Positions 12,333 through 26,900 of a stretch of DNA of 64,000 bases are shown here, piece by piece. Below the pieces are notes generated by a model. It ran no database searches. It was not told where the DNA came from and saw nothing but the letters and a program-made list of their open reading frames with translations. Origin of the DNA: Channallabes apus (Eukaryota > Chordata > Actinopteri > Siluriformes > Clariidae); contig CM060124.1 of the NCBI GenBank assembly GCA_030522415.1, positions 27,562,954 through 27,626,953 of the forward strand, in the 5' to 3' direction. Made by a program: the position numbers and the translations under genes. Position 1 is the first letter of the stretch. Each line of letters begins with the position of its first letter.

Positions 12333-15300
12333 ACAATATCAGTTTCTTATGTTTCTTTTTTTCTTACAGGTGCATGTAGTAATGAAAAAAAACTGCTTTG
12401 TTTATTTTTTGTGAACTGCTGACAATAGATCTCCTAAATTCTAAATATAACTATTGTTATTTAGAGTGTACTTTGTATATTTAAAGGAAATTACATGACA
12501 GAACATTAAAATAACCCAAGATCATGCAGTATTTTCAGAGCTTTAATAACTCTAATTAAACAAAATGCAAATAATTTGTAAATAAATTTATGTTAATTCG
12601 TAATTAAGAAATCAGTATTTGGTGGTATAACCCTGATTTGAAATTCCAGCTTGCATGCATTTTGATATGCTCTCCAACAGTTTTTTATATCACTGTTCTT
12701 GTAAAAAAGCAAACAGCTCAGCTTTGCTAGTTTGTACCCATCCATTTTGCTCTTGATAACATTCAGTCTCTTCTTTTATATATACAAGGGGAGATAATTA
12801 TTATTTGAGACTTTAAAAATCTGATATGAGTGTGGATTAACTCAGTAAGATAATGTGGTTTATATTTTTCACAGCATGCTGTATGATGAGAGAAAAGCCA
12901 CGATTCACAACCTGGCTGCCAAACTGACACAAGAACTTGTCTTTCACATTGAGGTAAAGATAGCTCTTTCAGAAAGTCTACACACAGTATTATAAACTAA
13001 TGTTCCTACTCAACAAAATATCTGGCTGTGTGTTTTTAGCAATCTTTACCACAACTAAAGGAACAAATCCAGAGAAAGTTTGCTGAAACTCAGGGAGAAC
13101 TGAATCGCTATGGCTCAGGACCTCCTACCGATCCAGAGGAAAGGATAATCTTCTTGACTAATGTGAGTTGCATACAACAATAAATAAAAGGAACTAATAG
13201 TAAAGTTTGTGAAATCTCAAATAATGTCATTTAACATGAATGTGTAAAAAAAATATATAATGATGTTTCTTGTTATTGGAAGACCTGAAACCTGTCTCAG
13301 AAAGACAGGCAGACATGTATGTGAGCTTCAAACTGAAATAATAATATCACTCATATTATACTATATATATAGTGGCTTGCAAAAGTATTCGGCCCCCTTG
13401 AACTTTTCCACATTTTGTCACATTACAGCCACAAACATGAATCAATTTTATTGGAATTCCATGTGAAAGACCAATACAAAGAGGTGTACACGTGAGAAGT
13501 GGAACGAAAATCATACATGATTCCAAACATTTTTTACAAATAAATAACTGAAAAGTGGGGTGTGCGTAATTATTCAGCCCCCTGAGTCAATACTTTGTAG
13601 AATCACCCTTTGCTGCAATTACAGCTGCCAGTCTTTTAGGGTATGTCTCTACCAGCTTTGCACATCTAGAGACTGAAATCCTTGCCCATTCTTCTTTGCA
13701 AAACAGCTCCAGCTCAGTCAGATTAGATGGACAGCATTTGTGAACAGCAGTTTTCAGACCTTGCCACAGATTCTCAATTGGATTTAGATCTGGACTTTGA
13801 CTGGGCCATTCTAACACATGGATATGTTTTGTTTTAAACCATTCCATTGTTGCCCTGGCTTTATGTTTCGGGTCGTTGTCCTGCTGGAAGGTGAACCTCC
13901 GCCCCAGTCTCAAGTCTTTTGCAGACTCCAAGAGGTTTTCTTCCAAGATTGCTCTGTATTTGGCTCCATCCATCTTCCCATCAACTCTGACCAGCTTCCC
14001 TGTCCCTGCTGAAGAGAAGCACCCCCAGAGCATGATGCTGCCACCACCATATTTGACAGTGGGGATGGTGTGTTCAGAGTGATGTGCAGTGTTAGTTTTC
14101 CGCCACACATAGCGTTTTGCATTTTGGACAAAAAGTTCCATTTTGGTCTCATCTGACCAGAGCACCTTCTTCCACATGTTTGCTGTGCAAATGGGACTTC
14201 TTATGGTTTTCTGTTAACAATGGCTTTCTTCTTGCCACTCTTCCATAAAGGCCAACTTTGTGTAGTGCACGACTAATAGTTGTCGTATGGACAGTTTCCC
14301 CCACCTGAGCTGTAGATCTCTGCAGCTCGTCCAGAGTCACCGTGGGCCTCTTGGCTGCATTTCTGATCAGCGCTCTCCTTGTTCGGCCTGTGGGTTTAGG
14401 TGGACGGCCTTGTCTTCGTAGGTTTACAGTTGTGCCATACTCCTTCCATTTCTGAATGATCGCTTGAACAGTGCTCCGTGGGATATTCAAGGCTTTGGAA
14501 ATCTTTTTGTAGCCTAAGCCTGCTTTCAATTTCCCAATAACTTTATCCCTGACCTGTCTGGTGTATTCTTTGGACTTCATGGTGCTGTTGCTCCTAATAT
14601 TCTCTTAGACAACCTCTGAGGCCGTCACAGAGCAGCTGTATTTGTACTGACATTAGATTACACACAGGTGCACACTCTTTAGTCATTAGCACTCATCAGG
14701 CAATGTCTATGGGCAACTGGTTGCACTCAGACAAAAGGGGGCTAAATAATTATGCACACCCCACTTTGCAGTTACTTATTTGTAAAAAATATTTGGAATC
14801 ATGTATGATTTTCGTTCCACTTGTCACACCTCGTTCCAGTTCAAAGTACACCACTTTGTATTGGTCTTTCACGTGGAATTCCAATAAAATTGATTCATGT
14901 TTGTGGCTGTAATGTGACAAAATGTGGGAAAGTTCAAGGGGGCCGAATACTTTTGCAAGCCACTGTATGCTATATATGCTCTGTAAAGCCCAAATAAGGA
15001 CTCAAATCTGAGGTGCTGTTTGTTAATTGGTGATTTCTGAGGCTGGTAACTCTAAATGAACATGTGAATTGCACACAACAAAAAATAACAGGAACTAATA
15101 GTAAAATTCGTGAAATCTCAAATAATGTCATTTAACATGAATGTGTAAAAAAAAAAAAAATCTAATGATTTTCCTAGATTTGTCTCTAGAATGAATAGGC
15201 CAACCTAGTCTTTGCTGTTAACCTGCATGTCCAGAGTTTTTCATAATACACTCGATGCATTGCTGCAAATATTGCCCATTGGACCTTTAAACAATAGATA

Positions 15301-18300
15301 CAAAATGACTTCATAGAACAGACAAGATTAACATTTCATTCTAACATTTCTTAATATTGCCAAAATCTAAAACCAGGAGCAAATATGGAAAGAGCAAGGA
15401 CAAACTGGAATAGAGTTTACAGTAAGAATTTTTTTTGTGGAAAAGGATAAAAATAAAGGAAAATACAAGAGGCATTTATGTCAAACAGTGACTTATGATA
15501 AAATTTTTAAATGAAGGCATAAAACTGATTTGCATGAACAGAAGACTTAAAGCATAGTATGGTGATGAGACTTGTAGCCACAGGAAAACAATTGAATGGT
15601 GCAAATATTTTAAAGGACTCCATAGATTAATAAATGATGATCCTGGCCGAGGTGGCTCAGCGCCCACTGCAGTCGTTCCCGTAAATATTCTGTGAAACTC
15701 CTGATACATGAAAACCAATGACTAACTTTAAGAAATGCATCTGTCTGTGGCAACTCCACACAATCATTCATAAACAATTCTTTCACATTACAGGACCTTT
15801 TGCTGGGAGTTATTGCCACTTTCTCTGTACTCTGGCAGTGTTTGGGCTTTTAAAAAAGTTCCAGGGACAAATATCTGTCCATACGGATCAGTATTTCTTT
15901 GGCCATTTAACCAGCATAACGTCCCCCATCAAAGATCTGATGAGGCATTAATCACTTATCACAACTGTGAATAGATGCGGCAGTTTAATAATTGTTGTCG
16001 TTTTCTCAAACATGATTTTCCCAACTTGGTGTTCATAAAGAGTCAGACAGACTGAATTTAAGAATGCACCCCTAGGAACCTAAAACACAAACACACACAC
16101 GCACACCAAAGAGCAAAGCGGAGATGCACATTCACAGGTGACCCTCTGACCCTCTTTTGTCTTATAAATTAGTATCCTCATTCACCTTCCAATCCCCCCA
16201 GCGCACACACTCTTTATTTGTACTGTAAACTGTAGCTATGTTTGTTGCGGCACTTGGTTATACACAGTACTTTAATGTTTGTTTTATTTTAAATATAGCT
16301 TATTACCTTATTCTGCAAATAAACAATATCATTATTAACGTATTGATGTCTTTTAATAAAGGACAAAAACTGACCCTGTGCATGTGTTTAGGACTGATGC
16401 TGAACAGCCGTGTTCATAGGTTTAATCAACGATTTACAAGACAACAATTAAAGCATTTGTGGATGGAGAGGTGTGTGTGTGTGTGTGTGCGCTCCTGCAT
16501 TTCTCCGTTGGCTTTAACACAAACATATTTGCGCAGACAGGTCTAAAGAACCCCCTCTATCTGGTTCTTTTATATTAAAATATCCATTTTAAAACCTATT
16601 AAAGATGGAACAGTTTAATTCTTTGTTTCCCCCAAAGTGTCAGATGTTTTGCAGTTCTATGTTCCAAATATACAGTAGACCTGACCAAACATAATTCTAA
16701 AGCTGTTGGACTGTGACATCATCCCTCCTACAGCTCCCTCAACAGCTTGTTCAGGCTCCTCCAGTCCTGTAGCTCCAAAAGGCCAACCATCAGCCGTCTG
16801 ACCCCCCAATATAATTGGGATGATACCCAATTATATATCTCAACTAAACCAGACGAAATACCTAAGTTGTCTAGATTAACTGAGTGTGTCCAGGACATAA
16901 AAGATTGGATGACCAATAACTTTCTTTTATTAAATTCAGATAAGACAGAGATATTACTTATTGGCCCAGAAACCAGCACACAACAGCTTTCACAATTCAG
17001 CCTGCGCTTAGAACGATGTACTGTTACTACCAGCTCGACAGTAAAAGAGCTGGGCGTAATATTAGACAGTAACTTGTCCTTTGAAAATCACATTTCAAAT
17101 ATCACAAAAACAGCCTTTTTCCATCTTCGAAATATTGCTAAACTTAGGAACATCTTATCCGTATCTGATGCAGAAAAGCTAGTTCATGCATTCATGACCT
17201 CCAGACTGGACAATTGTAATGCATTACTAGGTGGTTGTCCTGCATCCTCAATAAACAAGCTTCAGTTAGTCCAAAATGCAGCCGCCAGGGTTCTCACTAG
17301 ATCCAGAAAATATGATCATATAACCCCAATATTATCATCCCTGCACTGGCTACCTGTTCAGTTTAGAATAAATTACAAAATAGTATTACTTACATACAAG
17401 GCCTTAAATGGTTTAGCTCCCACATACCTAACCAGTCTTCTGATACGCTACAATCCACCACGCGCCTTAAGGTCACAAAGCTCCGGACTTCTGGTAGTTC
17501 CCAGAATTTCAAAATCTAGAAAAGGGGGTAGGGCATTTTCATATTTAGCTCCAAAGCTTTGGAATAGCCTTCCAGACAGTGTTCGGGGAGCAGACACGGT
17601 TTCTCAGTTCAAAAGTAGACTCAAGACGCATCTTTTTAATCTGGCATACACGTAACTCATCCCATAACCTCATAATCTGACATACACACACATAACTCAT
17701 CCCATAATCTCATACTCCAGTACACCTATCCCGAATGGCAACCACGCTAATTCTCCCCACCTGTTCTGTATTTCTCTACCCATCCCGAGGCATCGGGAGA
17801 TTGTGCCAGCTTCAGTAGACAAAGGCCGACCCTGCAAGGTTCCTGAGGCATCCAGAGAAGGACCAGCTCCAGCTGGATTCAGCTTTATGATGGTTGGAGC
17901 TACACATGCTGCTCCTGTGCTTCCAGTGATCCAGACCTCATCTGCCCTCTGCACCTACTGACTCGTCCCTATGCTGAACTGGTCTTCATGTCAATTTAAA
18001 TAATTTCTGTCATATTGAATTTTCATCTGCACAACACACAAGATGTTATATCATTTCTGTCACGAGCCACCTAGCTCAACCCAGCACCTCCAGATCCTAA
18101 ATTCCACTTCACATTTTTTCCCTACTCGCCCACCTATCGCTCAGACACACCTGAACCCTATCTGTCAATTATCTCGTAGCTTTATAAGCACACTGAAAGA
18201 ACCACCTGGCGCCGCAGTGTCTCACTCGTGTGCCTCGCGTCTTGTTTGCAAAGTGTTTTGTTTGTTTACTCTAGCCCGTTTTTGACCCTGCCTGTTTCCT

Positions 18301-21300
18301 GGATTTTTCTCTCGTCTTCGCCCCCTGGTACTTCGGCTATTATCGGACTGATTAACGTGTACGACCCTGCATGCTCTCTGGACTTTGTTGTAGTACTCAC
18401 GATTTGGATTTGTTCACCCTCACTGCTGGATTACTGGATACTGAACCCCCGTCTGGCAAAATGATTCCTCTCAGCCTTCGCATACTTCTCCACAAGCCAG
18501 CTTTTCATCCCGTGAGACGAGCACTTCCACTTTTGACCTCCTCCGCGTTCACGAACTTTGTGAAGATTGCGCGCACTGCGAGCCGACCTCTGTTTCCACC
18601 GAGGAAATCAAGCTGCTTCATCCCGCTGTTCATCCACGACACGCTGCGCGGCTCGACAGCGAGAGGCGCTCAACTAACCGGAGAGGATTCCCCGTGTCTA
18701 GCTTCCGGGTTTGTGGAAACTCCCTCACGTAATAGCCCCGCCCCCTCTCTCATCGCTGGGGGTTTCCCCACTCTCTCATTCCAGTCACTAAGCACACACA
18801 CGCACTGCTTCTCTCCCCTGCTCCTGCTGCCTCTGCCTTTCTCAGACCTCTGTGTTTCCAATAAATCTCTCAACATCGCCGTTTGTTTGCTATTGGGTTC
18901 ACCCCTGTTCAGCCCCACCGTGACAGTACACTGCGGCCATGACCCAGCAGACATCTTTTACCCACGGCTTAGCCTCCGAACTAAGGTTCAGCTCAGGTCT
19001 AGGACCCGTTCCAATGCTAAATTGCGTCATACTGTTTCTCAGCAAAGATCCCTTATAAATGCTCATCAGCAGGACCTCTAGGAAATTTCCCAGACATTAT
19101 CTCAGTTATCTACCCAGCTTTTACAATTATGTGCTGCTCTTCCATCCACCCTAACACCCTCAGTTCCGCACGAGCCTCGTCTGCCCAATCCCCAGCCGTA
19201 CAATGGTGATGTCAGATCCTGTCGTTCCTTCCTGTCGCAAAGCTCTTTGTTACTCGAGCTCCAGCCATTAACCTTCCCCACTGAACGTTCAAAAGTGGCC
19301 TATATTATCACCCTCCTCACAGGAAGAGCCCGTGAATGGGGGACAGCCATTTGGGATGCCAACTATCCTTGCTGCTCCACTTTCAGTGCTTTCACCGAGG
19401 AGATGAGGAGGGTATTCGACTGCTCTCACACAGGCCGGGAGGCCGCGAGACGGTTACTGGAGCTTCGCCAGGGTTCCAGATCTGCTTATGACTATGCTGT
19501 TCAATTCCGAACCTTGGCTGCCGCCACTCAATGGAGCACCCAGTCCTCGTATGACACCTTCCTGAACGGACTTTCAGATTCAGTCAAGGACCAATTGGCT
19601 TCTCAGCAGCTTCCTGAGGACCTAAACGGTTTAATGGATTTAGCAGGATGGGTGGATTCACGCCTCAGAGAAAGGCATCACACACCTAACCATCCCCAAT
19701 TCAAAGCCAGCATCCCCCTAACTCCACCCACTTCAGCCAACCCTCCTGCCGTATCCATGTAGGGTGGACGTACTCGGATCTCTCTGGAGGAACGGCAACG
19801 TCGAAGTCAGGTCGGGGCATGCTTTTACTGTGGGAAGATCGGACACCTGCGCCTTCATTGCCCGTTAAAGGAACGGCCCCCACTGGGCACACTGGGCAAC
19901 TGGGCACACTGCAGGGGGCGCCCCAAGCGCAGCAACCTAGTAGCCGCTCACTTTTCCCTGTCATGCTTCTCCTGGATAACCATTCCGGCGTCCTTCACGC
20001 TCTCATTGATTCCGGTTCGGACCAGAATTTAATCTGTGCTGCGAAAGTCAAAGAACTGCACGTGCCCACACTTCCCCTGGAATCTCCATTGTCAGTCCGC
20101 GCCCTCGATGGTACGCTCCTTCCTCCAATTACTCAGCGAACTGCACCAGTCACCCTAAGGACATCAGGTAACCATTCGGAAGAGATTTCATTCCTGGTAA
20201 TGCAAAGGGCTCAATCCCAGCTAGTTCTCGGGCGCCCCTGGCTCATCCGTCACAACCCACAGATTGATTGGAGGAGTAACTCCATTCTTGGATGGAGCTC
20301 CCTCTGTTTGACCTCCTGTCTCAGGTCTGCTCAATGCCCCACACCCATTTCAGCCCCATCTGAGGAATTCCCTGACCTTTCCAAGGTTCCGCAGGATTAT
20401 GCTGATCTCAGAATGGTGTTCAGCAAGTCTCGGGCTGTCTCTCTTCCTCCTCACCGCCCCTACGACTGTGCGATCAACTCCTCCCAAGGGACGTCTGTAC
20501 TCACTCTCCCAACATGAAAGAGAGGCCATGGACAAGTACATCTCGGAATCCCTGGCTGCTGGGATCATCAGACCATCATCATCACCCGCTGGGGCGGGCT
20601 TCTTTTTTGTGGCTAAGAAGGATGGGTCCCTACGCCCTTGTATCGATTATAGAGGGCTTAATGATATCACAATCAAGAATCGTTATCCCCTGCCTTTGAT
20701 GTCTACAGCCTTCGATCTCCTACAGGGGGCCCAAGTCTTCACCAAGCTGGATCTCCGCAGTGCCTACCATTTGGTTAGAATCAGGAAGGGAGATGAGTGG
20801 AAGACTGCCTTCAATACGCCGTCCGGCCACTATGAGTACCTGGTCATGCCTTTCGGGCTGGCGAACGCCCCGGCAGTTTTCCAAGCCCTGGTCAACGACG
20901 TACAGTGGTTACAAAATTGGAATGGCGATCTCGCCGCGTATACCGCCGTTTAAAGGCAACAGCGGCCAAAATTAATCAGTTGCATTTCAAAGTCATTCGT
21001 AAAATGGCCGCCAGGTGGCGCAAAGTGACATTTTCATTCATTGCAGTAAATACAACAGTGATGGTAATTTCCACAACAAACATGAAAAATCTGAACCAGA
21101 GCTATTAATGTGTACTGTACAATAATGAGTAAAAAAAATTATAGTAGATTTATTAACTGAAATAAATGACCATATTTTTCAAGAGAATTTTCGAGCCCCA
21201 CTCATCAAACAAAATTATAACGAAATCGGCCAAGTTTACTATTTATTTAAATATAAATTTCTAAACCAATAAGGTCAAATAACACCAAGTTATTATTATA

Positions 21301-23878
21301 ACAGGCTTACTTCGTCACTTGTCAAAGAAGTACACTTGCTTTCAAAGAAGTCGAGAGGCTTATTAAGGTCTCTGGTGTGTATTGTCTCTAAGTGGCCGCT
21401 TGGTGTAGCGGTTAGAACACTCGGCCAGTGATCTACAAAGTGCCGGTTCAAATCCTGAGTTATGTTTTAAAATTGTTTTATTTTAAAACTAAATAAAATG
21501 TTTTAAGTGCGCTTAAGGTAGAGTCTTATAAAGGCTATGTAGACTTATATAGTTTTTATTATATATTTTTTGCACATTAATCTGAGTCCTCATCTGTTAG
21601 ATCTGTTTATTTTTTTTTTCCTGCCGGGACGAATGCGCGGTTCCATCCCTTTCCCGCCTATTCAGGGAGCCTACGGAGTGAGCGATTAACCATAGTCGAA
21701 TCGATTGGTGTGCGTCCAACTCACGTTACTCGTGTGCTATTCATGCCGGCTGGTGATAATTAACGTTAATATGATCTCGGGCTTGCTCACGATGCTCAAC
21801 ATCTATAAAAATAGCAAAGTATTGTGTATAGAGTGATAAAAAAAAAACTATCTAACGCATGTTAGAAAACATCATTTCCTGCATTTTTTGATGATTTGAT
21901 TGATGTTTTAAATTTTTTTATTTTAATTATAGCAAAATTAAAATAAAAAAAATTGTTGTATTTTGATTTTGCTTCAGCATACTATAGAAAAAACAGCAAA
22001 CTCGCACGCAACCAGTTTGTATTCTTTAAATTTAGGGGAGTGACGGCTCGGTCTGCTGCTGCTGTGTGTGTGTGTCATTATACTGATGAAAAGTGGTGGC
22101 CATCTGCAGTACCGGCAGTTTTGATTTACGACAGCTGTTTACGGCAGTGTAGTCCAGTGCGGGAGATGCATTGTGGGTAATGAGGTCCGGTGTTACATCT
22201 GTTACATTTTTGATAACAATAGTTTTTTTACAAACATTTCTAAACTAATAAGATCAAATGACACCAAGTTTAAAACAGATAAAATACTCGTGCAAATAGT
22301 ATAATTGTATAACAGGCTTACTTCGTTACTTATTTAACGCTTGCTTTCAAAGAAGGCGAGTGGCTTATTAACGTCACGGAGGTGTGTTGTCTCTTAGTGC
22401 CTGGTTGGTGTAGTGGTTAGTGTGCTCGGTCAAGGATTTACAAAGCGTTGAATCGAATCTTGGATAATGCTGTTTTAAAAAATTGTACTGTTTTAATTTT
22501 ACTCAGCAAACAAACAGCAAACAAAAAATTTATTATTCAGAGCACGATATACAACCGTAATGAGTCCCGTAACCGGCTTATACAGCTGGCATGTGACCAA
22601 CGTATTTAACCGTGATGAGTCCATAAAATCAGTAGCAGCTAATAATTACTAATTACTTTAGTTAATGCTGCTACTGATTTTATTCCAGCTTACCTGTTCA
22701 GGTTGATTGCGATTCTTTTTAAAATATTGTCTCAGTTTTATATGTTGTTCGTCTTGATGTTTGTCTTCTTTTCACTTGGCAACACTCAAATGCAAATTAT
22801 TCACCGTGAATCAGCTGTTCTCACCTATCCATTCAGAGAAACTGAATGAGCTGAAATGAGCCTTTGTTTCACGACCGCGACACCCCTCTCTCTCACGCAC
22901 ATACAGTACAGAGTAGACCAAATCATTACAGTACATACTTTATCCAACGAACATGAAAAATATCCACATAATGATGAGTTAAGAAGCATTGCTTAATTTT
23001 CGTTTAGACAGACTGTTTGTATCTGATTATTGGTATTATTAAAGAACAGCAGCACAAACAACAACACAAGGGCTTGTACAGCAAGACACATTTTTATTAT
23101 TTTGCAAAGAGTTAAATTTGTAACAGTAAAAGGCATCCGAATTTAAATATATAAATTACTAGAAACAAATTGAGCACACTATCAGAATAAAAAATAGAAC
23201 AAATCAAACGTTTTTTACACATACACAAGGAGGATAATGATACCGAGTTTATATTAAAATATCAAATATTGTAATATTGTTTTTGTGTTATTATAAATAA
23301 TGAAATGCAGTAGGCTGTTATGGTCATCATCAAAAGAAAATATATTAAGTAACAGATAATATTAGGTTTATATTTCAAATTAGATAAAATGCTGATTTTC
23401 CAGCAGTAAAATTATTGTATCTCTACAGTTTACAAAACCTCCGCTGCGTGTATTCATTCACAGTCTCCAGAGCACGCACAGAGAAATAGGAGACTGTGGT
23501 TTAGGAGTGGATTGGAGAGAAGAGAGCTGTTCAGTTACTATAAAAAAAAAAATCTAAAAAAATATATAAAAACATAATATGATCTTTTTGAGTTATGAGG
23601 TTTTTTTATTATACATAAGACAACCTTTCAGTTTTGTAAATATTCTAGTTATAGTGTGTTAAGTTTTTCTTTAGGTTAAACGGTTTTGAGAATTAGACCA
23701 TCCAGCTAAGATCAATATTATGTCGTTGATTGATAAAATCTGGATTAAGGATATTTTATTTTGTTTTATTTATTTAATTTGTATTTTTCATCTCCCCCCT
23801 GAGGGATTGCCACCTTATTGTGGTCAGGGGATTTGCGTGCCTCAGTGCTTGGATGTTTACCGAGGGCTCAAGGGAGGT

Positions 23879-23921
<43 letters not shown>

Positions 23922-26900
23922 TGTGTATGTGTGCGCGTGCGTTGTAGCCTCTCCTTTTTTTCAGCGGATTTTTCCGCTACCGCAGATCAGTTTATCAACT
24001 TGTAATATATAAATTTTAGGAATATATTAACATGTGGAGACATCATTATATGTTGAATGGAACTTGTAAGCCTTTGAATGGTGTTAAAAATACTTGCAAA
24101 ACAAGTATTGCAGCCATACATTGGAGGGAACTTCTGAGGTGGTCAGTGATTGATGGCACGGTCGGTCGGAGGGGGTTGTGATCACACCTATAGATCTTTT
24201 GTTCTAGGCTATCGGTCAAATATCTCTCCACTTGGAAGCAAAAACATGCAAGGGATTTCAGCATCTCGACGCCCATACTAAGCTGTTTATAAAGTAGACA
24301 CTGTTTGTTTTTTCATTTTGTAATCTTTCCCGTGTTTACCGTGTACTGTACAATGTATATTCATTTTTTAATGAATTACTGTAAATAAACTACACATTCC
24401 GTTGATTTACCAGAAATGACTTTTCTGTTTTTTGTGTGTGCTAAACTAAACTTCAGGGTCAAAGTAATAGCGATTTTATTTGAAAAGTATTATATATTTA
24501 CAATGCTGATAAGTTCAAGCTTAGATCCATATATAAACTGCTTCAAAGTCTTTCCACCCCGTGACCGCTGAAATCCGCAGGGCTCAAGGGAGGTGTGTCT
24601 GTGTGTTTGTCTACCGCAGATCAGTTTATCAACTTGTAATATATACATTTTAGGAATATATTAACATGTGCAGACATTTAAGGGTGCGCTGCCCTCTCTT
24701 GCCCCTGCGTAGAGCACACACACACACACACACACACACATCTATCTATCTATCTATTATATAAATACACATTTGGAATCTGCATCTACATTTTCTGTTA
24801 CAAGTATAGAATTAGGTTCAGCTGAGACTCATGATCAATGGTGTTAGGGTACTTATGTAGTGATAATTAGTTTCAGCCAGATCATTAAAACTAACAATGG
24901 ACTATGACACTCTTGAGAGGGGATATGAAGGTGTTATTCATTTATTTATTCTCTACAAGGGTGCGAACTACAATACAGACCAAACTATAACTCTCTCTTA
25001 TACTACTATAAAAATCCTAAATATAAACAAACAAAATACAGCTTTTTTTCCTCAGAGGTAAACGGAAAAGTGAAGTTGTTCAGCTGTTTACTGTCACTGC
25101 AGCTTCTTCAAAGTCTTCCCACTCCGTGACCACTGAAATCCGACACGACACCACGTTAGGCTGCGTCTTGACTCATTTGTATACCGACGGTGATTGGATG
25201 TTTCCCGAGGGCTCAGGGGAGTGTGTGTCTGTGTGTGTGTGTGTCTGTGTGTGTGTGTGTCTATGTGTGTGCGTGCGCGCGCGTACTTCTTCTACTGTTA
25301 TAAAAACTCTAAATATAAACAAACAAAATACAGCTTTTTTTTCAGAGGTAAACGGAAAAGTGAAGCTGTTCAGTGTCACTATGCAGATGTTACACTCAGT
25401 GGAGTTACCGAAATCATTGGTTTAGTCCTGAGTTGCCACACATCATTTCCACATTTCACTCGCTTTTATTCCTCTTATGTGAACATAAACAGTGAAACAT
25501 TCCACAGGTTTATAATACACGGCGGCCAAGTGAACCACGTTCCTGTCAAACGAAACGAGGCATAATCGTGGTGTTTGCTTCGGTTATGACACACCATAGT
25601 TTATTATCTGCTGTGGTAGATCTGATTATTTATCCAAACACAATAATAAAGCTTTATATCCTCAGGAGGGCTCAGTACATTGTTTTAGCGATAGTTTCAC
25701 GGAAGCGAGTTCAGAACTAATCTAACCAAACCAAAAAAAAAAAAAAACATCCGAAGCTTCAAATAGAATGAACGAACTAATGAAATTGATATATATGTAA
25801 TTGATATACTGTATATACAGACGTGTGTGTGTCATTTTAATTCAAATGAACATTTTAATGCTTTCTGATACACTTATTAACTTATCCACATACACTTATC
25901 AACACAAACTCTCCGTGCACGCACACACAATCTCTAAAAAATTAATATTAATAACATACATATACAAATAAACAAAAATATAAACGTCTATATTGAAGTT
26001 TACGGTGAACGCAGAGTCGGCTAAGCACACGTGATGTTTTCTAACATGCGTTACATAGTTTTTTTTTATGACTCTATACACAATACTTTGCTATTTTTAT
26101 AGATGTTGAGCAGCGTGAGCAAGCCCGAGATCATATTAAGGTTAATTATCACCAGCCGGCATGAATAGCACACGAGTAACGTGAGTTGGACGCACACCAA
26201 TCGATTCGACTATGGTTAATCGCTCACTCCGTAGGCTCCCTGAATAGGCGGGAAAGGGATGGAACCGCGCATTCGTCCCGGCAGGAAAAAAAAAAAACTA
26301 AACAGATCTAACAGATGAGGACTCAGATTAATGTGCAAAAAATATATAATAAAAACTATATAAGTCTACATAGCCTTTATAAGACTCTACCTTAAGCGCA
26401 CTTAAAACATTTTGTTTAGTTTTAAAATAAAACAATTTTAAAACATAACTCAGGATTTGAACCGGCACTTTGTAGATCACTGGCCGAGTGTGCTAACCGC
26501 TACACCAAGCGACGAAGTAAGCCTGTTATAATAATAACTTGGTGTTATTTGATCTTATTGGTTTAGAAATTTATATTTAAATAAAACCATACACACTTCT
26601 TTTCTAATTACACGTGATAAAATCTAAAGGCTCACTGTGTTAATATTTATTGTGCTTAAATTTGATCTTAATAAGATTTGATTTAATTTGAATTCTACAT
26701 TTGTACTGTAATTATAGTACTGTGATTATGAATTCGGTCAACTACAGTGTTTCACTTGATGTTATCGGCTATTACGTGTATTATTGAGGCAGAGAATGAA
26801 CTAAGGCATGAGGCGTCAGTCTGTAGTTATATAGCGCCACTCAGTGGTAAAAGCCAGCAAATGCACAGCAAATGCACATCCCGTAATGCGGCGGCGACGT

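Noticed and set aside
18228..19081. Long plus-strand frames across the gypsy 5' LTR, repeated at 29420-30425
   Set aside because: They are LTR sequence; the same frames appear in both LTRs and differ at will. Only the part after the LTR is gag.
21390..21465. A functional tRNA gene
   Set aside because: Only the internal promoter boxes fit; no full cloverleaf is evident and the sequence is embedded in repeated transposon arms.
23720..24012. Cys-Val repeat proteins over TG tracts (also at 25126-25565 and 61215-61556)
   Set aside because: They are translations of TG microsatellites in all frames.
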